From contig JAJTWR010000254.1 in NCBI GenBank assembly GCA_021613335.1, positions 1,377,501 to 1,441,500 of the forward strand: a stretch of DNA of 64,000 bases, written 5' to 3'. The notes beneath the pieces were generated by a model. The model made no database searches. It saw nothing but the letters and a program-made list of their open reading frames with translations, and had not been told where the DNA came from. The DNA comes from Whitmania pigra (Eukaryota; Annelida; Clitellata; Hirudinida; Haemopidae). Below, in pieces: positions 47,127 through 58,873 of the stretch; positions within the stretch are counted from its first letter, which is position 1, and the number at the start of each line of letters is the position of its first letter. The position numbers and the translations under genes were made by a program.

Positions 47127-47310
47127 GCGCAAATGTCGTTTGCGCAACAGTATAAGCGCGATAGCCTATTCAGTCAATCGTCAGTGTGCGCAATTTCCCA
47201 AGTGCACAATAATACATGTGAACAATAGTCTATGTGCGCAACTTATGAGCTTTACTTTGAGCAAATGAGCTATCGCCATTTGAGCAACAGTCTGATCACC
47301 GTTAAAAATT
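47127..47310. repeat. Cluster of GCGCAA-type motifs, unclassified
   Basis: Variants of (t)gcgcaa occur many times within 180 bp: tatgcgcaaatgtcgtttgc, gcgcaacagt, gtgcgcaatttccc, gtgcgcaacttatgagc. A decayed version lies at 29845-29915. Clustered subterminal motifs suit a MITE end, but no terminal repeats were found. The remainder up to 48180 is AT-rich and without features. Confidence 0.4.
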
Positions 47311-48185
47311 ACAGCGCTTTGTGTGACAAAACAAAGCTCCTCCCTTTTCCGACACAGATATCAGGGGCTATAAGCGTCACCCTCACCATGATTGGCTTAC
47401 CATGTTATTGCAGATGATCAAGAATATTGTAAATTTTTTTAAAATTTAATATTAAATAATTTTAATGTTTGGTTTTAAAAATCTGCACAAGAGAACATTT
47501 GTTAAGCGCACGTGTTAGGATGCAACTAAATTTCTTGGATATGTTTGGGTCGCTTTATTTTCATCTTGCTGATCGTCATTTTTCGTGTTTCGTGTTATTG
47601 CATATGGTTAAATTGTTCATGAATTTACTTTGCTCGAAGTGAGTATATTTTTAGCACTCTTAAAAATATTACTATTCTTTAGGATTATTTATTTATTCCT
47701 GCTTTGATTTTAAGCCCTGGTAACTAAACCGATGAAGCTATTAGCGACTTAGCACCACAAATCGCATCATTTAGTGAATGTTGTCAATTTAAATTGTTCC
47801 ATCACCTTTGTTTGAAACTAAATATTTCGGGATTTAAACGTTCTAATTATGGAGCAAGTTTATTACATTGTTCTAATTACAAAATCTCGTACATGGTTTT
47901 ATGAAAAACAATTATTATGCAAGTACCTGATCTTAGTTGATTAGTGCTATATCATTTTGGCCACTTAGTTGAGCAAGATAAATATTTGATATAAACATGT
48001 TAATTAATACATTGTACTTGATCAAATTTTCTGCATAGTTTTATTACTCAACTATTAGTATTATTTTAGCCTTTAAAATAAATTCTGGAATATAAATTAT
48101 TTTATGCAGATGTTATTGTAGGTTTTAATGTAATTCAAAAACTTAAACAGTTGCTCTAATTCTTTTTTTTATTTTGTTAAGGTTT

Positions 48186-48212
48186 ATGACCACACCATGT
48201 CTTCTACTTTAG
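48186..48212 (+). promoter_or_regulatory. Short upstream ORF overlapping the TRIM start
   Basis: An ATG at 48186, 11 nt before the TRIM start and in another frame, opens an eight-codon ORF that ends at TAG 48210-48212, overlapping the main start. Its context (ttt at -3 to -1) is weak, while the main ATG has A at -3. It would lie in the mRNA if the acceptor at 48180-48181 is used. Confidence 0.4.
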
Positions 48213-50245
48213 TAGAAACTGTATCAATCAATTATGAAGATTTCAGTGATAGTTTTCTAACATGTGGAACATGCCTTTCTGTTTACAACAATGAAGAAAG
48301 GACTCCAAAATTATTGTGTTGCTCTCATACTGTTTGCTTAAGTTGCCTGGAACATATTGTTGCAGCTCAAGATGAAAATTCATCATCATTTCGATGTCCC
48401 ATATGCCGAGAAAATGTACCAATCCCTCGTGGAGGAGTTAATTCTTTCCCTCCAAGCTTCATTGTCAACCAGTTACTTGATTTGATGGGTCGTCAGCGAA
48501 GAGATATTGTACCAAAATGCTCTCGCCATTCTCAGACTGAACTGATGTTTTGTGAAACATGTGATGTGGTGTTTTGCATAGACTGCACAGATGGGTCACA
48601 TAGTTCTGGTGGAGCCAGTGCACATACTGTAATTCCATTCTCTATTGCCATAAAGAGGATGTCTGAAATTCTTCTTTACAAAGCAGGTCTTTGCATTAAA
48701 AATTTAGATGAAGGAGCTGATGTTGTCAGCAGGGAAATTGATCAGTTGGATGCTGCTCACGATAAATGCATTGAATCAATATCAAATGCTTTCCAAGAAA
48801 TTGTAAATCTTGTAGACAGAAGAAAACATGAAATTTTATTACTGGCTAAAAAAATACGAGATGAGAAGAAAAAGTCCTTAAAAGAACAGCTAGATCTTAT
48901 TGATTCAGAGAAACGAAAAGTTCAGAGTGACTGTCAGGGATTGCAGCATCAAGTAGATGTGAGAAACATTACCACAAAGATTGGTGATCTAAACGAAAAA
49001 TTGGACGTTTCAGCCACCTTAATGGAACCAAGAGAAAATGCATTTTTGCGCTTTGATTACATGCACAATTCGAGCATTGATGATTTAAAGTCATCTCTCT
49101 TTAATTTTGGTAAGATTTCTGTGAGCAAAACATTTCCAGCCCTGTGTTCTGCAACTTTGGTTAAAAAGGCTTCCATCAGACTGAGTTATGAGATTTCCAT
49201 TCGCACCGTTGATTACCACGGCAACATTCGAACGTCCGGAGGAGATCCGGTAGATTTAAAACTTATTGATTCCAAGGGAAGTGTTTCTGCTCTGGAGGTA
49301 TGCGATAATGAGGACGGTACGTATTCTGCTACGTACACTTTCTCGGTTAGTGGATATCATAAGTTGTGTGTTTATATATTTGGAAGATCCATCAAAGATA
49401 GCCCTTATACAATTGAAGTCACAGAGCACATTGATCCCATAATTAGGATAGGATCTTCAGGCTCAGGAGAAGTCAACTTCAAGCAACCTGTTGCCATCTT
49501 TCTTGATTCAAACCACCTTGTTTATATACTTGACACTGGAAATAGTCGAATCAAAGTCCTTGATGAGAGCCTCAGTAACGTCAGGCAAATAATAACAGGA
49601 AGAGGTTTAGAACAACACAGTGCTACAGGCATGTGCTTGCTACCGATTAGCCAGAAGATTGCTTTGGTGAACTGGCGTACCAGATTTGTTACACTCCTTT
49701 CTCTTAATGGAGATTTCATTTCTCAGTTTTCACATGACACTTTCATAGAACCAATAGCGGTGGCTGCCACTTCAAGGGATGAAATTGTGGTTGCAGATAA
49801 TGGTGCAAGCAAGCTGTATGTATTTGACATGTCTGGCAAACTTCTGGATAGTTTTGGTTCTAAAGGAAACAGACCTGGTCAGTTCAAATTAATAACCTCA
49901 GTTTATGTGGTTCCAACCACAAACGATATTGTAGTGTGTGATAATCGTCTTCAAATTTTCACCAAATCCGGTCAATATATGCACGAGATCTCTGCAGATC
50001 CATCCGTCAAAGGTAGTTATGGAGCTGTCTGTTACGATGGATATGGCCATTACTTAGCCACAAGAATTGAGAAAGGACGCTGTGTCATTCAGCTATTTGA
50101 TTCAATTAGTAGAAGGCTTTTATATGAAATTGACAGTTTTAATGATCGCTTAAAACGTCCTAGTGGATTAGCTACAACTGCAGATGGTTTTGCATTTGTT
50201 GCAGACTTAGGAAATGACTGCATCAAAAAGTACCGATACTTTTGA
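48197..50245 (+). CDS. TRIM2/3-like RING, B-box, coiled-coil, filamin, NHL protein
   Basis: The ORF of 682 codons has no intron. Domains: RING finger at residues 23-70 (C23, C26, C41 or C42, H44, C47, C50, C67, C70); one B-box at 108-143 (C108, H111, C119, C122, C127, C130, H135, H143); coiled coil about 150-270; filamin/ABP280-type Ig repeat about 325-408 ending SPYTIEV; and NHL beta-propeller blades 415-682 (FKQPVAIFLDSN, VYILDTGNSRIKVLD, EIVVADNGASKLYVF, FAFVADLGNDCIKKYRYF). The order matches TRIM2/TRIM3, E3 ubiquitin ligases; TRIM71/LIN-41 would have two B-boxes. An acceptor-like site (gttaag) at 48180-48181 suggests a 5' untranslated exon upstream. The NHL part is divergent, so targets cannot be inferred. 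Confidence 0.93.
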   Translation: MSSTLVETVSINYEDFSDSFLTCGTCLSVYNNEERTPKLLCCSHTVCLSCLEHIVAAQDENSSSFRCPICRENVPIPRGGVNSFPPSFIVNQLLDLMGRQRRDIVPKCSRHSQTELMFCETCDVVFCIDCTDGSHSSGGASAHTVIPFSIAIKRMSEILLYKAGLCIKNLDEGADVVSREIDQLDAAHDKCIESISNAFQEIVNLVDRRKHEILLLAKKIRDEKKKSLKEQLDLIDSEKRKVQSDCQGLQHQVDVRNITTKIGDLNEKLDVSATLMEPRENAFLRFDYMHNSSIDDLKSSLFNFGKISVSKTFPALCSATLVKKASIRLSYEISIRTVDYHGNIRTSGGDPVDLKLIDSKGSVSALEVCDNEDGTYSATYTFSVSGYHKLCVYIFGRSIKDSPYTIEVTEHIDPIIRIGSSGSGEVNFKQPVAIFLDSNHLVYILDTGNSRIKVLDESLSNVRQIITGRGLEQHSATGMCLLPISQKIALVNWRTRFVTLLSLNGDFISQFSHDTFIEPIAVAATSRDEIVVADNGASKLYVFDMSGKLLDSFGSKGNRPGQFKLITSVYVVPTTNDIVVCDNRLQIFTKSGQYMHEISADPSVKGSYGAVCYDGYGHYLATRIEKGRCVIQLFDSISRRLLYEIDSFNDRLKRPSGLATTADGFAFVADLGNDCIKKYRYF

Positions 50246-52884
50246 AATATTTCTGGTGGTGTTAACATTATTTATTATGAGAATAATATAACCTAAAAAA
50301 TATATGTATTTGCTGTTTGCATAGCCTAAATGTTCCATTCTTTAATTACTAATGAATATTGTAAATTCGTGGTTGTTCATATGCCTCTGTATATCTGAAA
50401 ATCAATGTACTTTTTTTTTAATATCAACTGTCTTGCAGTTTAAATCACTTTGGCGATGTAATATTGTTTGTATGGAGATGCTTTTCACATGAGTTTAGTT
50501 TATTTTTAGGCAATTAATTGAAGTTTTTAAATATTTCAAAATTTTTATTGATTTATTAGTTCAAGGATGGCACTGGCTTCGTCAGCATGGTGGTTAACCA
50601 GATCTCTCCAAAGTGAATTAAAATATCAATAATTTCTTTTGTTTTATATCTCACGAGCTGCAGTGTTGAACTTCCAGAAACTTGCTTAATGTGGCATCAG
50701 CTCGTGGCAGGGAGACTCCCCTTTCAATAGGGTAAAATTGGATCATGGCAGAGCCATTGTGAGATGATGCTCATGATCGTAAGCTTAAGCAGTGTCTATG
50801 CCATATTTAGAAATTGCTTTGCGGAGTATGCCACTGATTAAAATAGTTTCCATGTTAGCTAAGTAGATTTATCGCTGTCCACTTGCATTGGACTGCAATC
50901 GTATGTTTGTAAGCCGAGACCCTCAGAGGGTAATAAGTTTCTGAATAGCATGGTAATATTGATTATAATGATAACAGCGCCAGTCTGAGTTTGTGAGGTG
51001 GAATTCCAGTTGGAGTCGAGTTCAAAAATTCCTCTGGATATGCAAGTTGGTCTTCAGCTCGGTCACTCACTATTGACGCTTTCACAAACTACTTCCCTTG
51101 GCATGTACTCCAACAGACTACTATTAAGCAGACTATTGCGCGCATAGACTATTGCGAAAACGACATTTACGTACACGCAATTTTTTTAAATATCACTTTT
51201 TAGGTTTACGGGTTCAAACCTTTCTTGAAATAATAATAATAATAATGAATGTAAACCCTCACAAATTTAAATTCTCTAAACAAAGTTGATATACAACAAA
51301 TAATAAAATACAAGCAATCAATTGGGCCTTATACCAATTATTGTTTTTTTTTAAATAACAAATAACTTAAACTTTTATGAGTCGTTCTGTGGCCTAGAAA
51401 AGTCTAGGGGGCCCATGAACATTAGAGCTCAAAATTGAATTGGACAATTACGCATGAAATTGTTATTGTTACTTTGATGAGGAAAAGGAAATACAACCTC
51501 TTCCAGGAAGGCCCAACTCATTTTTCTAAATCAAGAGTTTTTTTATGGGGGCTATGAAATTATAGAAAGCCGAGATGAAAATTAAAAAAATTTATTTTTG
51601 TCTTCATGTTTTATTAAGTTTGAGGAACTTTATATAATTCTGTTATTTTATACCTTTGGTTTACCAACTTAATCATCTAAATATGACTAGTGATGGAAAG
51701 GGGGCCCAGAAAAAGTCTCTAATCGACACTTGTTTTTCTCTGGGCAGCCCTGATTTGAACCCACCAGAAATCAATTTCTAAATATGGTCCTATGCACGGT
51801 CTCATTCGCTCGGCCCCGGCGGTTCTACCAATTATGGTCCTCTCGTATGCAGAGACGGAGCCGAGCTTAAAGCCCCTAATATCTGTCCCGGAAATGGGAA
51901 AAGTCGTCAAGAAGGGAGGAGCTGTGTTCTGTCACAAAAAGTGATGTGCTGTAATTTAACTTATAATGTCATTTAAGAAATTATTGAATTATTATTAGCA
52001 TTATTTTAGAATGAACATATAATGATTTTAAGAGCACATATTGATATTCAATTGGATTAAATTTATGGATATCTTCATTTTCTTAAATATCTCCCTTTCG
52101 TTACAAAGTCTTTGAAGATGTTTTCAAGTTATCTCATTAAATAACTTTTAACTAATACTTTTGTAGTTACCTATTATTATTTATTAGCTACCTATTATTA
52201 TTGATTATTTACTGGCTGTTTCCCCGGCTTTGCCCGGTAATAGGTATAGTATAAAAATTAGTAGATAAATAACGAATGACAAACGGAATAAGATGTCTAC
52301 CAAAATAACACTAATATTAAAACATAGATAAGTAATAAGAAATTTAAAAAATTAAATTATAAAACGGAAAATGTACAATATAAACAAAAAGCTTACGACC
52401 ATGAATATTAATCACCGTGCGCCTAAGCTCACCAGTTTTGAAAGGCACGTACGCTCTTGTGGGAATAAGCCCAGAAGAGGTTTATTTGGCAATAAAACGC
52501 AAAATAATTTATCGTTTTTTTTTGCAAAGCACACTAAACTGACCCCTAGTCAAAGTACTCAAGTGTATCAAGTTTCAATCAAATCGTTTCAGAATTAAAG
52601 ATTTGTATAAGAAATATACATACAAGATCCTTATTTTATATATATTGATTAGTTACCTATTATTATTTCCCGTTTTAACCTCCAGGCATGCATTATCCAT
52701 GTTTCTATTGTGTGTTGGGACAAACAGCAGTCAGTGCGTGGTGGCACTGTTTGTTGTTGCTAATGAAACAAGTGTCGACATACATGAAGCATTGAGTGTT
52801 ATTAAACAATTCTATATTTTTTGGAACTCCCACTCCATGATGGATTGATCTGAGGCTCAAAGGAGTGCAGTGAAGCAATTGTTT
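50246..52884. other. Intergenic, unclassified repeats
   Basis: No gene was identified. Visible items: a gcgcaat/gactattgcg cluster at 51120-51185 related to 47127-47310, an (aat)n stretch at 51230-51245, and two related words ctagggggcccatgaac and gggggcccagaaaaag near 51403 and 51702. Short ORFs lack family features. Confidence 0.35.
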
Positions 52885-54414
52885 CCAGGCAATAATAATT
52901 TGTAAGACAAAAGTGAAACATTACTTCAAAGGAAGGTAAAGAACTCGTAAACCAAGTCAACGCTGCCAAAGGTTTCCACTTAACAAATCTCTATGTTACG
53001 TAACCTCCTAACTATGATAATTTGTAATATTTTAAATATACACGGTGAGGGTATGGAATTGTTGAGGTCCAAATAACGCTTGAACTATAACATGCAATTA
53101 TGACCAAAAGCTGCATATATAATTTTTGCCATCCAACGAGTTTCATGATATTCTCTTACGGTAATGTGGAAAATCAATTAACATAATATAACATAACATA
53201 ACAATTATTTATAGTGGTTAAGAAGACCTGGATCTGTGTAATAACCACTCTTTTTAGTCCTAATAACCGAATTTACTTAAGTAAATTTTGAATTTATCTA
53301 CTGTGTCCGCATGGATGGTTTCCTTATCTAGTTTATTCCATAAGGAAACCACCCTTGAACTGAAATAATTGTTTTTCAAGTTTCCCGAAGCCTTCCTATA
53401 TAATTTACAATTGTGTCCTCTAGTAGAAGCACTTTTTGTGGCTTTGAAAAACTGTTCAGGCAAAAGGCCTTACCTTCCCGATAAAATTTTGAATGCCTCG
53501 ATGAGGTCCCCTCTATTTCTTCTCTTTTCCAGAGTCGTTAATTTACATCTATTTAATCTTTCCTCGTAACTCAGCTTTCCAAAACCTTCTATCATCCTGG
53601 TTGTCCTTCTTTGTACTCTTTCCAACACTTCTACATCCCTTCTCTAATGAGGGTTCCACACTTGCCAATTGACTCATCACCAGCGAAAGTGGCGGTAATT
53701 CCTTGCAGTTAACAATCGGAATCTTCATAATGTCTTTCAAAAGAATGGAATAACATTTTCATTTTGTTTTCCAATAAAGACTGCAAAAAACTTATAACTG
53801 ATACTATTATCGAAATTGTATCTGTTGTATTCCATGCTTTTGAAAAGTGTTCAAAGAGTTGTTATAGCAGGACCATTAGAAACAGCCCATTATGAAATTG
53901 GATACATTTGCTACAATGAGTCTGTGCAGGTATGTTTGCATATTAAAATGTTATACAGCACGGCGCACTCAAAGCTCTATCTGCAGTATTGAAAAAACAT
54001 TATCAAACAAACTGAAAAAATTAAAAGCAATTATAATTATGAGCACCTATAAGTTTCGTATAAATTCCACCAATTAATTTTAGTTAATTTCAAGTTCAAT
54101 GACACAAATTGGTGAGTAGGACAAGTCATGATTAACGTGACTGTTTTGCCATATGCTTCTGAAGCATATATCGGAAGTTCTTAATGCAAGCATTGAAACC
54201 CAGCCAATTATAAACTATTTAAAATTAAAAATATAGCCTAAAGTTTTTACAAAAACAAACAAGAGTCTGTGGTGTATTTTACATGTTTGCTTTTCGGAAA
54301 TTAAAATTATGTAAATCTATTTTAAAATAACACGCATACGAATATAGCACGCAGAGAGGGTGCGTGGTACGTAAAATCGAACATAACGGGCATGTAACGT
54401 GGGTGATAATACGG
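52885..54414 (+). mobile_element. pogo/Tigger-like element, copy 3 (truncated, 3' half)
   Basis: Matches the non-coding 3' half of copy 2 from about 23690 onward (gaaacattacttcaaagg and gtttcatgatattctcttac). It ends with the same subterminal acacgcatacga / cacgcagagagg words and the end gataatacgg at 54414, followed by TA. The transposase region is absent. It is interrupted by a LINE at 53180-53665. Confidence 0.75.
53180..53665 (-). mobile_element. CR1-like LINE 3' end inserted in pogo copy 3
   Basis: Minus-strand translation gives the C-terminus of a CR1/L2-type ORF2: VQRRTTRMIEGFGKLSYEER in one frame, then LPEQFFKATKSASTRGHNCK, LYRKASGNLKNNYFSSRVV, SLWNKLDKETIHADTVDKFK and a stop after LSKFGY. 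The 3' tail is a (gttat)n repeat at 53180-53200. A possible 5-bp duplication CAATT flanks it (53175-53179 and 53666-53670). The coding part is nearly open, so this insertion is younger than its host element. Confidence 0.82.
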
Positions 54415-55252
54415 TAATTGGGTGGATGCAGGCATGTTATTTTAACTAAACTCTCCACTATTAGAAACATTGCAGACAAATTCCTTTAGGCATGGAGATT
54501 TGCATGATTGGTCAAAGAGCATGAACACAGATGGCATGACGACCGTTATTTCTTAAGCCTTTAACAACCGCAGATGAAAATCTTAGCGCCAATATTTGGG
54601 TGATTCTATAATGAATAATTTTAATTTACTTAGTCTGAAGTTCTTACTAAGGGTTTCCGCAAAAAAAACTATTCGATAATATTCGACCATAATAATACTC
54701 TCCTCCCTGAAAACAAACCTAGGTCAGCTCTTCTGTTTACTGAAATAAACATGGAAGTACGTTGATATTTGGTTCGCTGGGAAGACGACAGAAGCCCGGC
54801 ATTTTCAAAATGGTCCGCAAAATTTGTTTGCGAAATATAGCTCCTCCAGTCTATATGACGAGGAGGGGTTGGGGACGCCAAATTTTACAGTCCCCAGGCT
54901 AAAATATCCTAGCCTCTGAACCCACCCTATTCCGCAGTTCAACGCAAAAAACGTCAAATCAGGCTATATTCAACTAATGCGACCTTTAAATGAGTTCCAA
55001 CTAATTCAATAACCAAAAGTTACGATCCATCTGAGATTACAAGAATCCTTGCAAAGAAACCCCAAACCCACACTGTACCTTATGACCATCTTATGGACTG
55101 GTCACTAAAAAATTGACAAATATTGAACTCATTAATTAAACAAGGCCACTGAGACTTAACCTTCCATCATAATATACAAAAATATCATGAACAATGAAAT
55201 GTTTAAAAAATGACTAAATTAGAAAGTGATTCATTATATTTATGTATGGTAC
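54415..55252. other. Intergenic region between pogo copy 3 and ATP6V1C
   Basis: Contains a 70-codon minus-strand ORF (54881-54669) without recognisable domains and otherwise nothing identifiable. The 3' end of the V-ATPase gene should extend into it; no clear AATAAA was placed. Confidence 0.35.
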
Positions 55253-57345
55253 TCATTTAGGTATGTCAAGTGCATCAAAGTTGATTTTGAAATAAACATA
55301 AGGAAAATAGTCTGTTCCTGCCATGTTAAACCCTGGTATATCTTCCATCTATAAATTTATAAATATTAATTCAAATAAGAATCATAATGTAAGAATAAAA
55401 TTAAAAGATTAATGTCCATTAATAAAAATTGGAAAATATTATTAATATTAATAATACAAACATCAGATTTTGAGTCCATATTCCCAGAAATATCAAGATT
55501 GTGATAGTGTTGATTTAGAAGTTCTCTCATTTTTTTCATTGATCTCTTGAAAGGTGCAATAATCATTGCTTGAAAATTTAATGGTAGGCCATACCTTCCA
55601 AAACATATATTAATTGTAGAGATTCAACAGAGGCAATCATCAAAAAATTCAGCAGTTAACCTCAATATAGACTCAATAAAAGTCCTTAGAGCTTTGATGT
55701 GTACCCAAGCACTCAACATTTCTGCCACATTCATTTTTACCCATCTAATCAAAGGTCCCTGAAAAAAATTAAAAGGTAATAAATAAGTTATTCAAAACTC
55801 GAAATGTTCATAATTTTCTTATTAAACAGAGCAGACCTCCTGCTTACGCCTTTCATCAGTAAGTTTTGTGAGTTCCATTTTACCAGCAAGCAAGGCATCC
55901 TCATCATATTCAAAGTCACGAACTATAAATCTTAACATAATAAATTAGTCGACCACTGTGTTTTCAAAATGTCTTAGATTTAATGAATACCTGTTTTCTT
56001 TGCACTTTGTCTTATAATCATCTACAACTTTTCTAAACAGAGTGACTGTAAAAAGGCAATACTCAGGATCTTCAGTTATAAGGCTGCAAGTATATGGCTA
56101 AACAATTAATCTAAAATAATCATGTAAGTATTAAAATTACCTTGAACTTTCAGGCACAACCATATCAGTTAAAGTCTCATATTTCTTGAGCCAATCTTTC
56201 TTTGAAACACTTAAATCAATAAATAATGTCACAAAGTCTTCTACATTGGAAAGACAGTTGAGCATAACTTACACTGGGACAACAACCAATAAGGTGATTA
56301 AGTAAGAAGAATCAAGTACAAAATGTTCTTTCTTAACCAGGTCCCCAAGATTTCTTGTGACCAAATTCCCTCTTAACAAATTGGAATACCTTAATTAAAT
56401 GTGATTTGATTTTAATCAAAATTACTTAAGCGCTTACACAGCCTTCCTTTCCATGTTTTGTATACTGGTTCTTAAGTTATTGAAAGTTTGAGATTTTGAT
56501 TTCAACTCATTTTCTGATGTGGACACATTCTGAAAGATAAGAGTACTAATATAAGGCATTCTTGATAAGCAACAATATAATGTAACATTTAGTTTGGAAC
56601 ATCAGATATTGCAATTAATTACCTTTGCAATGGCATCACAAATTTGCTTTAGTGTGAGTCTTGGCGAATATTTTGCAGAATTCCAAACAAATTTTGTGAC
56701 ATATGCTGCGGGTGATGCTGAGAAAAAATTAACTATAATTAGCAAAAGGTTTTGAAACCAATAAAGTAAATGAGTATTTGTCTAACTTCCATCCACACTA
56801 ATATTTTCTCTGAGCTTGTCCTTATCTCCATCCAATAGATCAGCTAGATATTGACAGAGTTTCTTACCAACACTTGAAGATAACAAATGTACTCATCTTA
56901 ATGGTTTGAAATGAAAAACAAAAATGCACCAAATCTGATCATTAGATTAGATTCAATAAATATAATTTTCAACAATTCTACCAATACTAAATAATTAAAA
57001 AGATTCACAATTTACAAAAAAATACTCATTAATAACTAAAAAACATTTAGAAATGAACCTCTCTGTAAAGGAATCAAGTTTAGCAAGTTCTTCTGAGAGG
57101 CCCACAAGTAAATCTAGAGTGCCGATCTGGTATGTTATGATAATCAATAGAAAATTTAATAAAATTGTTAGTATAACTCTACCCTGCAAACCCACCTTAA
57201 AATCGGGAATTGGAAATTTAAAAACGTATCCAGTCCCTTGTTTTTTAATTAAATTGAACAGTTTCTGATAAGTCTCCTCCCCGGTCTTATCACCCGGGGC
57301 ACTCACAACCCAAAATTCCGGTATAACACCCAACTTTTCATCCAT
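55253..57345 (-). CDS. ATP6V1C1: V-type proton ATPase subunit C
   Basis: Twelve minus-strand exons: 57345-57196, 57126-57059, 56872-56787, 56717-56623, 56529-56438, 56371-56273, 56209-56141, 56083-55991, 55930-55837, 55758-55661, 55594-55462 and 55348-55253. They give 390 residues in continuous phase (human ATP6V1C1 has 382). Subunit C belongs to the V1 sector stalk and controls reversible V1-V0 assembly. Diagnostic stretches: [101 protein letters not shown], and the C-terminus [19 protein letters not shown]. The N-terminus is about eight residues longer than in human. One donor is unusual (GGAA/gttaga after exon 3). The symbol indicates the family; an isoform cannot be resolved. Confidence 0.96.
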
Positions 57346-58798
57346 GTTCAGACACTACCACAAGCTCGTCAAAGTTTCACAACGCAACAAACCGAGACAC
57401 CCACCAAAACACCTGTCACGAGATCTGGTATGACCGGATTACACAGGATTTTGGATCAGGTAATATCAAGCTCAAGAATTCTAAACAAATCCATCCATAT
57501 TTTAAATTATTTGTTTAAGATATTTTTGAATTTTAATTGAATTTTTCAATTTTAAAAATGCGCTTTGTAAAAGGTATGTTTAATTGTTATAATTTTCAGA
57601 AACAAACTAATAAATTTTAATGTAAAATACTTTGAAATGATTTTAAACTATTTTCATCACCATTTAATATAATACATCTATGAACTAGAGACAGGCTAGC
57701 TATTCCTAGGAGTACCGAAGTAGAGATTTTGTGATAACTTGGATTAAGACGTGGAATAAACGTTCGCATTTAAAAAAGTGTCTAAATAACTTACATGATT
57801 TACGGTATTCCCCGGCTAAACCCCGACTAAAATTTGACGGGGCCAGGGTCCCGGTCTCGTATTTCCAAACCCTAACCAGCATCAGCCATGGCTAGTTAAT
57901 ATTCGTAAGCGCACGCTATGATTGGTTGAGATCTGAAATGGGTCAGAGGTACATGTGCATATGTTTATTTGTATCATAGGTTCCAATTCCCAACGCCCTG
58001 CATTGGCGCGTATGCGTGGTTTAGTGGTTAAGGGCTTGCCTCGCTCGGCGGCGGCGCGTATTCGGTTCCTATGCAGGATTCTAGTGTTATTTGTCCATGT
58101 TTATCGACGCCCTTTTAGTGTATATATTAACTTAATATCTGAGGTTAGGGCTGGGTTTGGGTTAGTGTTAATAATTTATCAATTTTAAGGTTTGAGTTAG
58201 GTTAGGTGTCTATTTTTCTAATTATTATTAAATTAATTGCATAGTGCAACAACAAATATTAATATTTAAACGAAAATATCTCCAAAACTATTGCTGCGTT
58301 ATTTTAGATCTCAACCAATCACAGTGAGCGCTTATGAATATATCAGTCATGGCTTCCCGGTCGTGTATTCCCAAACCAGCAACAGCCAGGACTGATTAAT
58401 ATTCATAAGAGCTCACTGTGATCGAATCAACGCTGTCCAAATCATCTTAGTTATGCAATGGACTATAATCAAATAAATAAACGAATCAACGCTCCAGACT
58501 TGAATTTAAAGGGGGGGGGTGTCCAGTCACAATCTTTTAATTGGAAGTGATATCGTTTTTTGCTTTCAACTCAAAATGTGCATCCGCAGTGCAGGGACGT
58601 AATTTGGCGTCTTGAATTTTGGCTAGAAGCAAAAAAAAGGTCGACTCCTCAAATTGTGCCCTCTTCATCCCTTGGAAAAAGTTGAAATGACCTCCCTGCC
58701 GCAGTAGATTGCGAACTATGCGAGTACTATTTAGTAATATTATTTTCATAATCTAAGATTTTCGCTTCCCTTAAATCAGATCAACTCCTTCGACTGAG
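57346..58798. other. Divergent intergenic region, ATP6V1C to secreted-protein gene
   Basis: Holds the family B tRNA-like repeat at 57955-58200, inverted words around 57890-57940 and 58330-58410 (attcataag / catagcgt contexts), and a ggactataatcaaataaata motif at 58460-58485. Promoters for both flanking genes should lie at its ends. Confidence 0.4.
57955..58200 (+). repeat. tRNA-like interspersed repeat (family B), copy 2
   Basis: gcgtatgcgtggtttagtgg, ttaagggcttgcctcgctcg and gcggcgcgtattcggttcct resemble box A and box B of a tRNA. A gtgttatttgtcc linker and a gaggttagggctgggtttgg stretch follow. It is parallel in order to 36190-36460. It is not a complete tRNA gene. Confidence 0.45.
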
Positions 58799-58805
58799 TA
58801 TAAAA
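58799..58805 (+). promoter_or_regulatory. TATA box
   Basis: TATAAAA at 58799-58805, 69 bp before the start codon of the secreted-protein gene. That leaves room for a transcription start near 58830 and a short leader. Confidence 0.55.
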
Positions 58806-58873
58806 TCGATGTGGACAATATGCTACCCACAGTTGAACTCTGATTGTGAATATAGATAATTTCCTGAAGGACA

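Noticed and set aside
54669..54881. Minus-strand ORF of 70 codons between pogo copy 3 and the V-ATPase gene
   Set aside because: No signal peptide, domain, splice partner or repeat context that supports coding; length is within chance for this composition.
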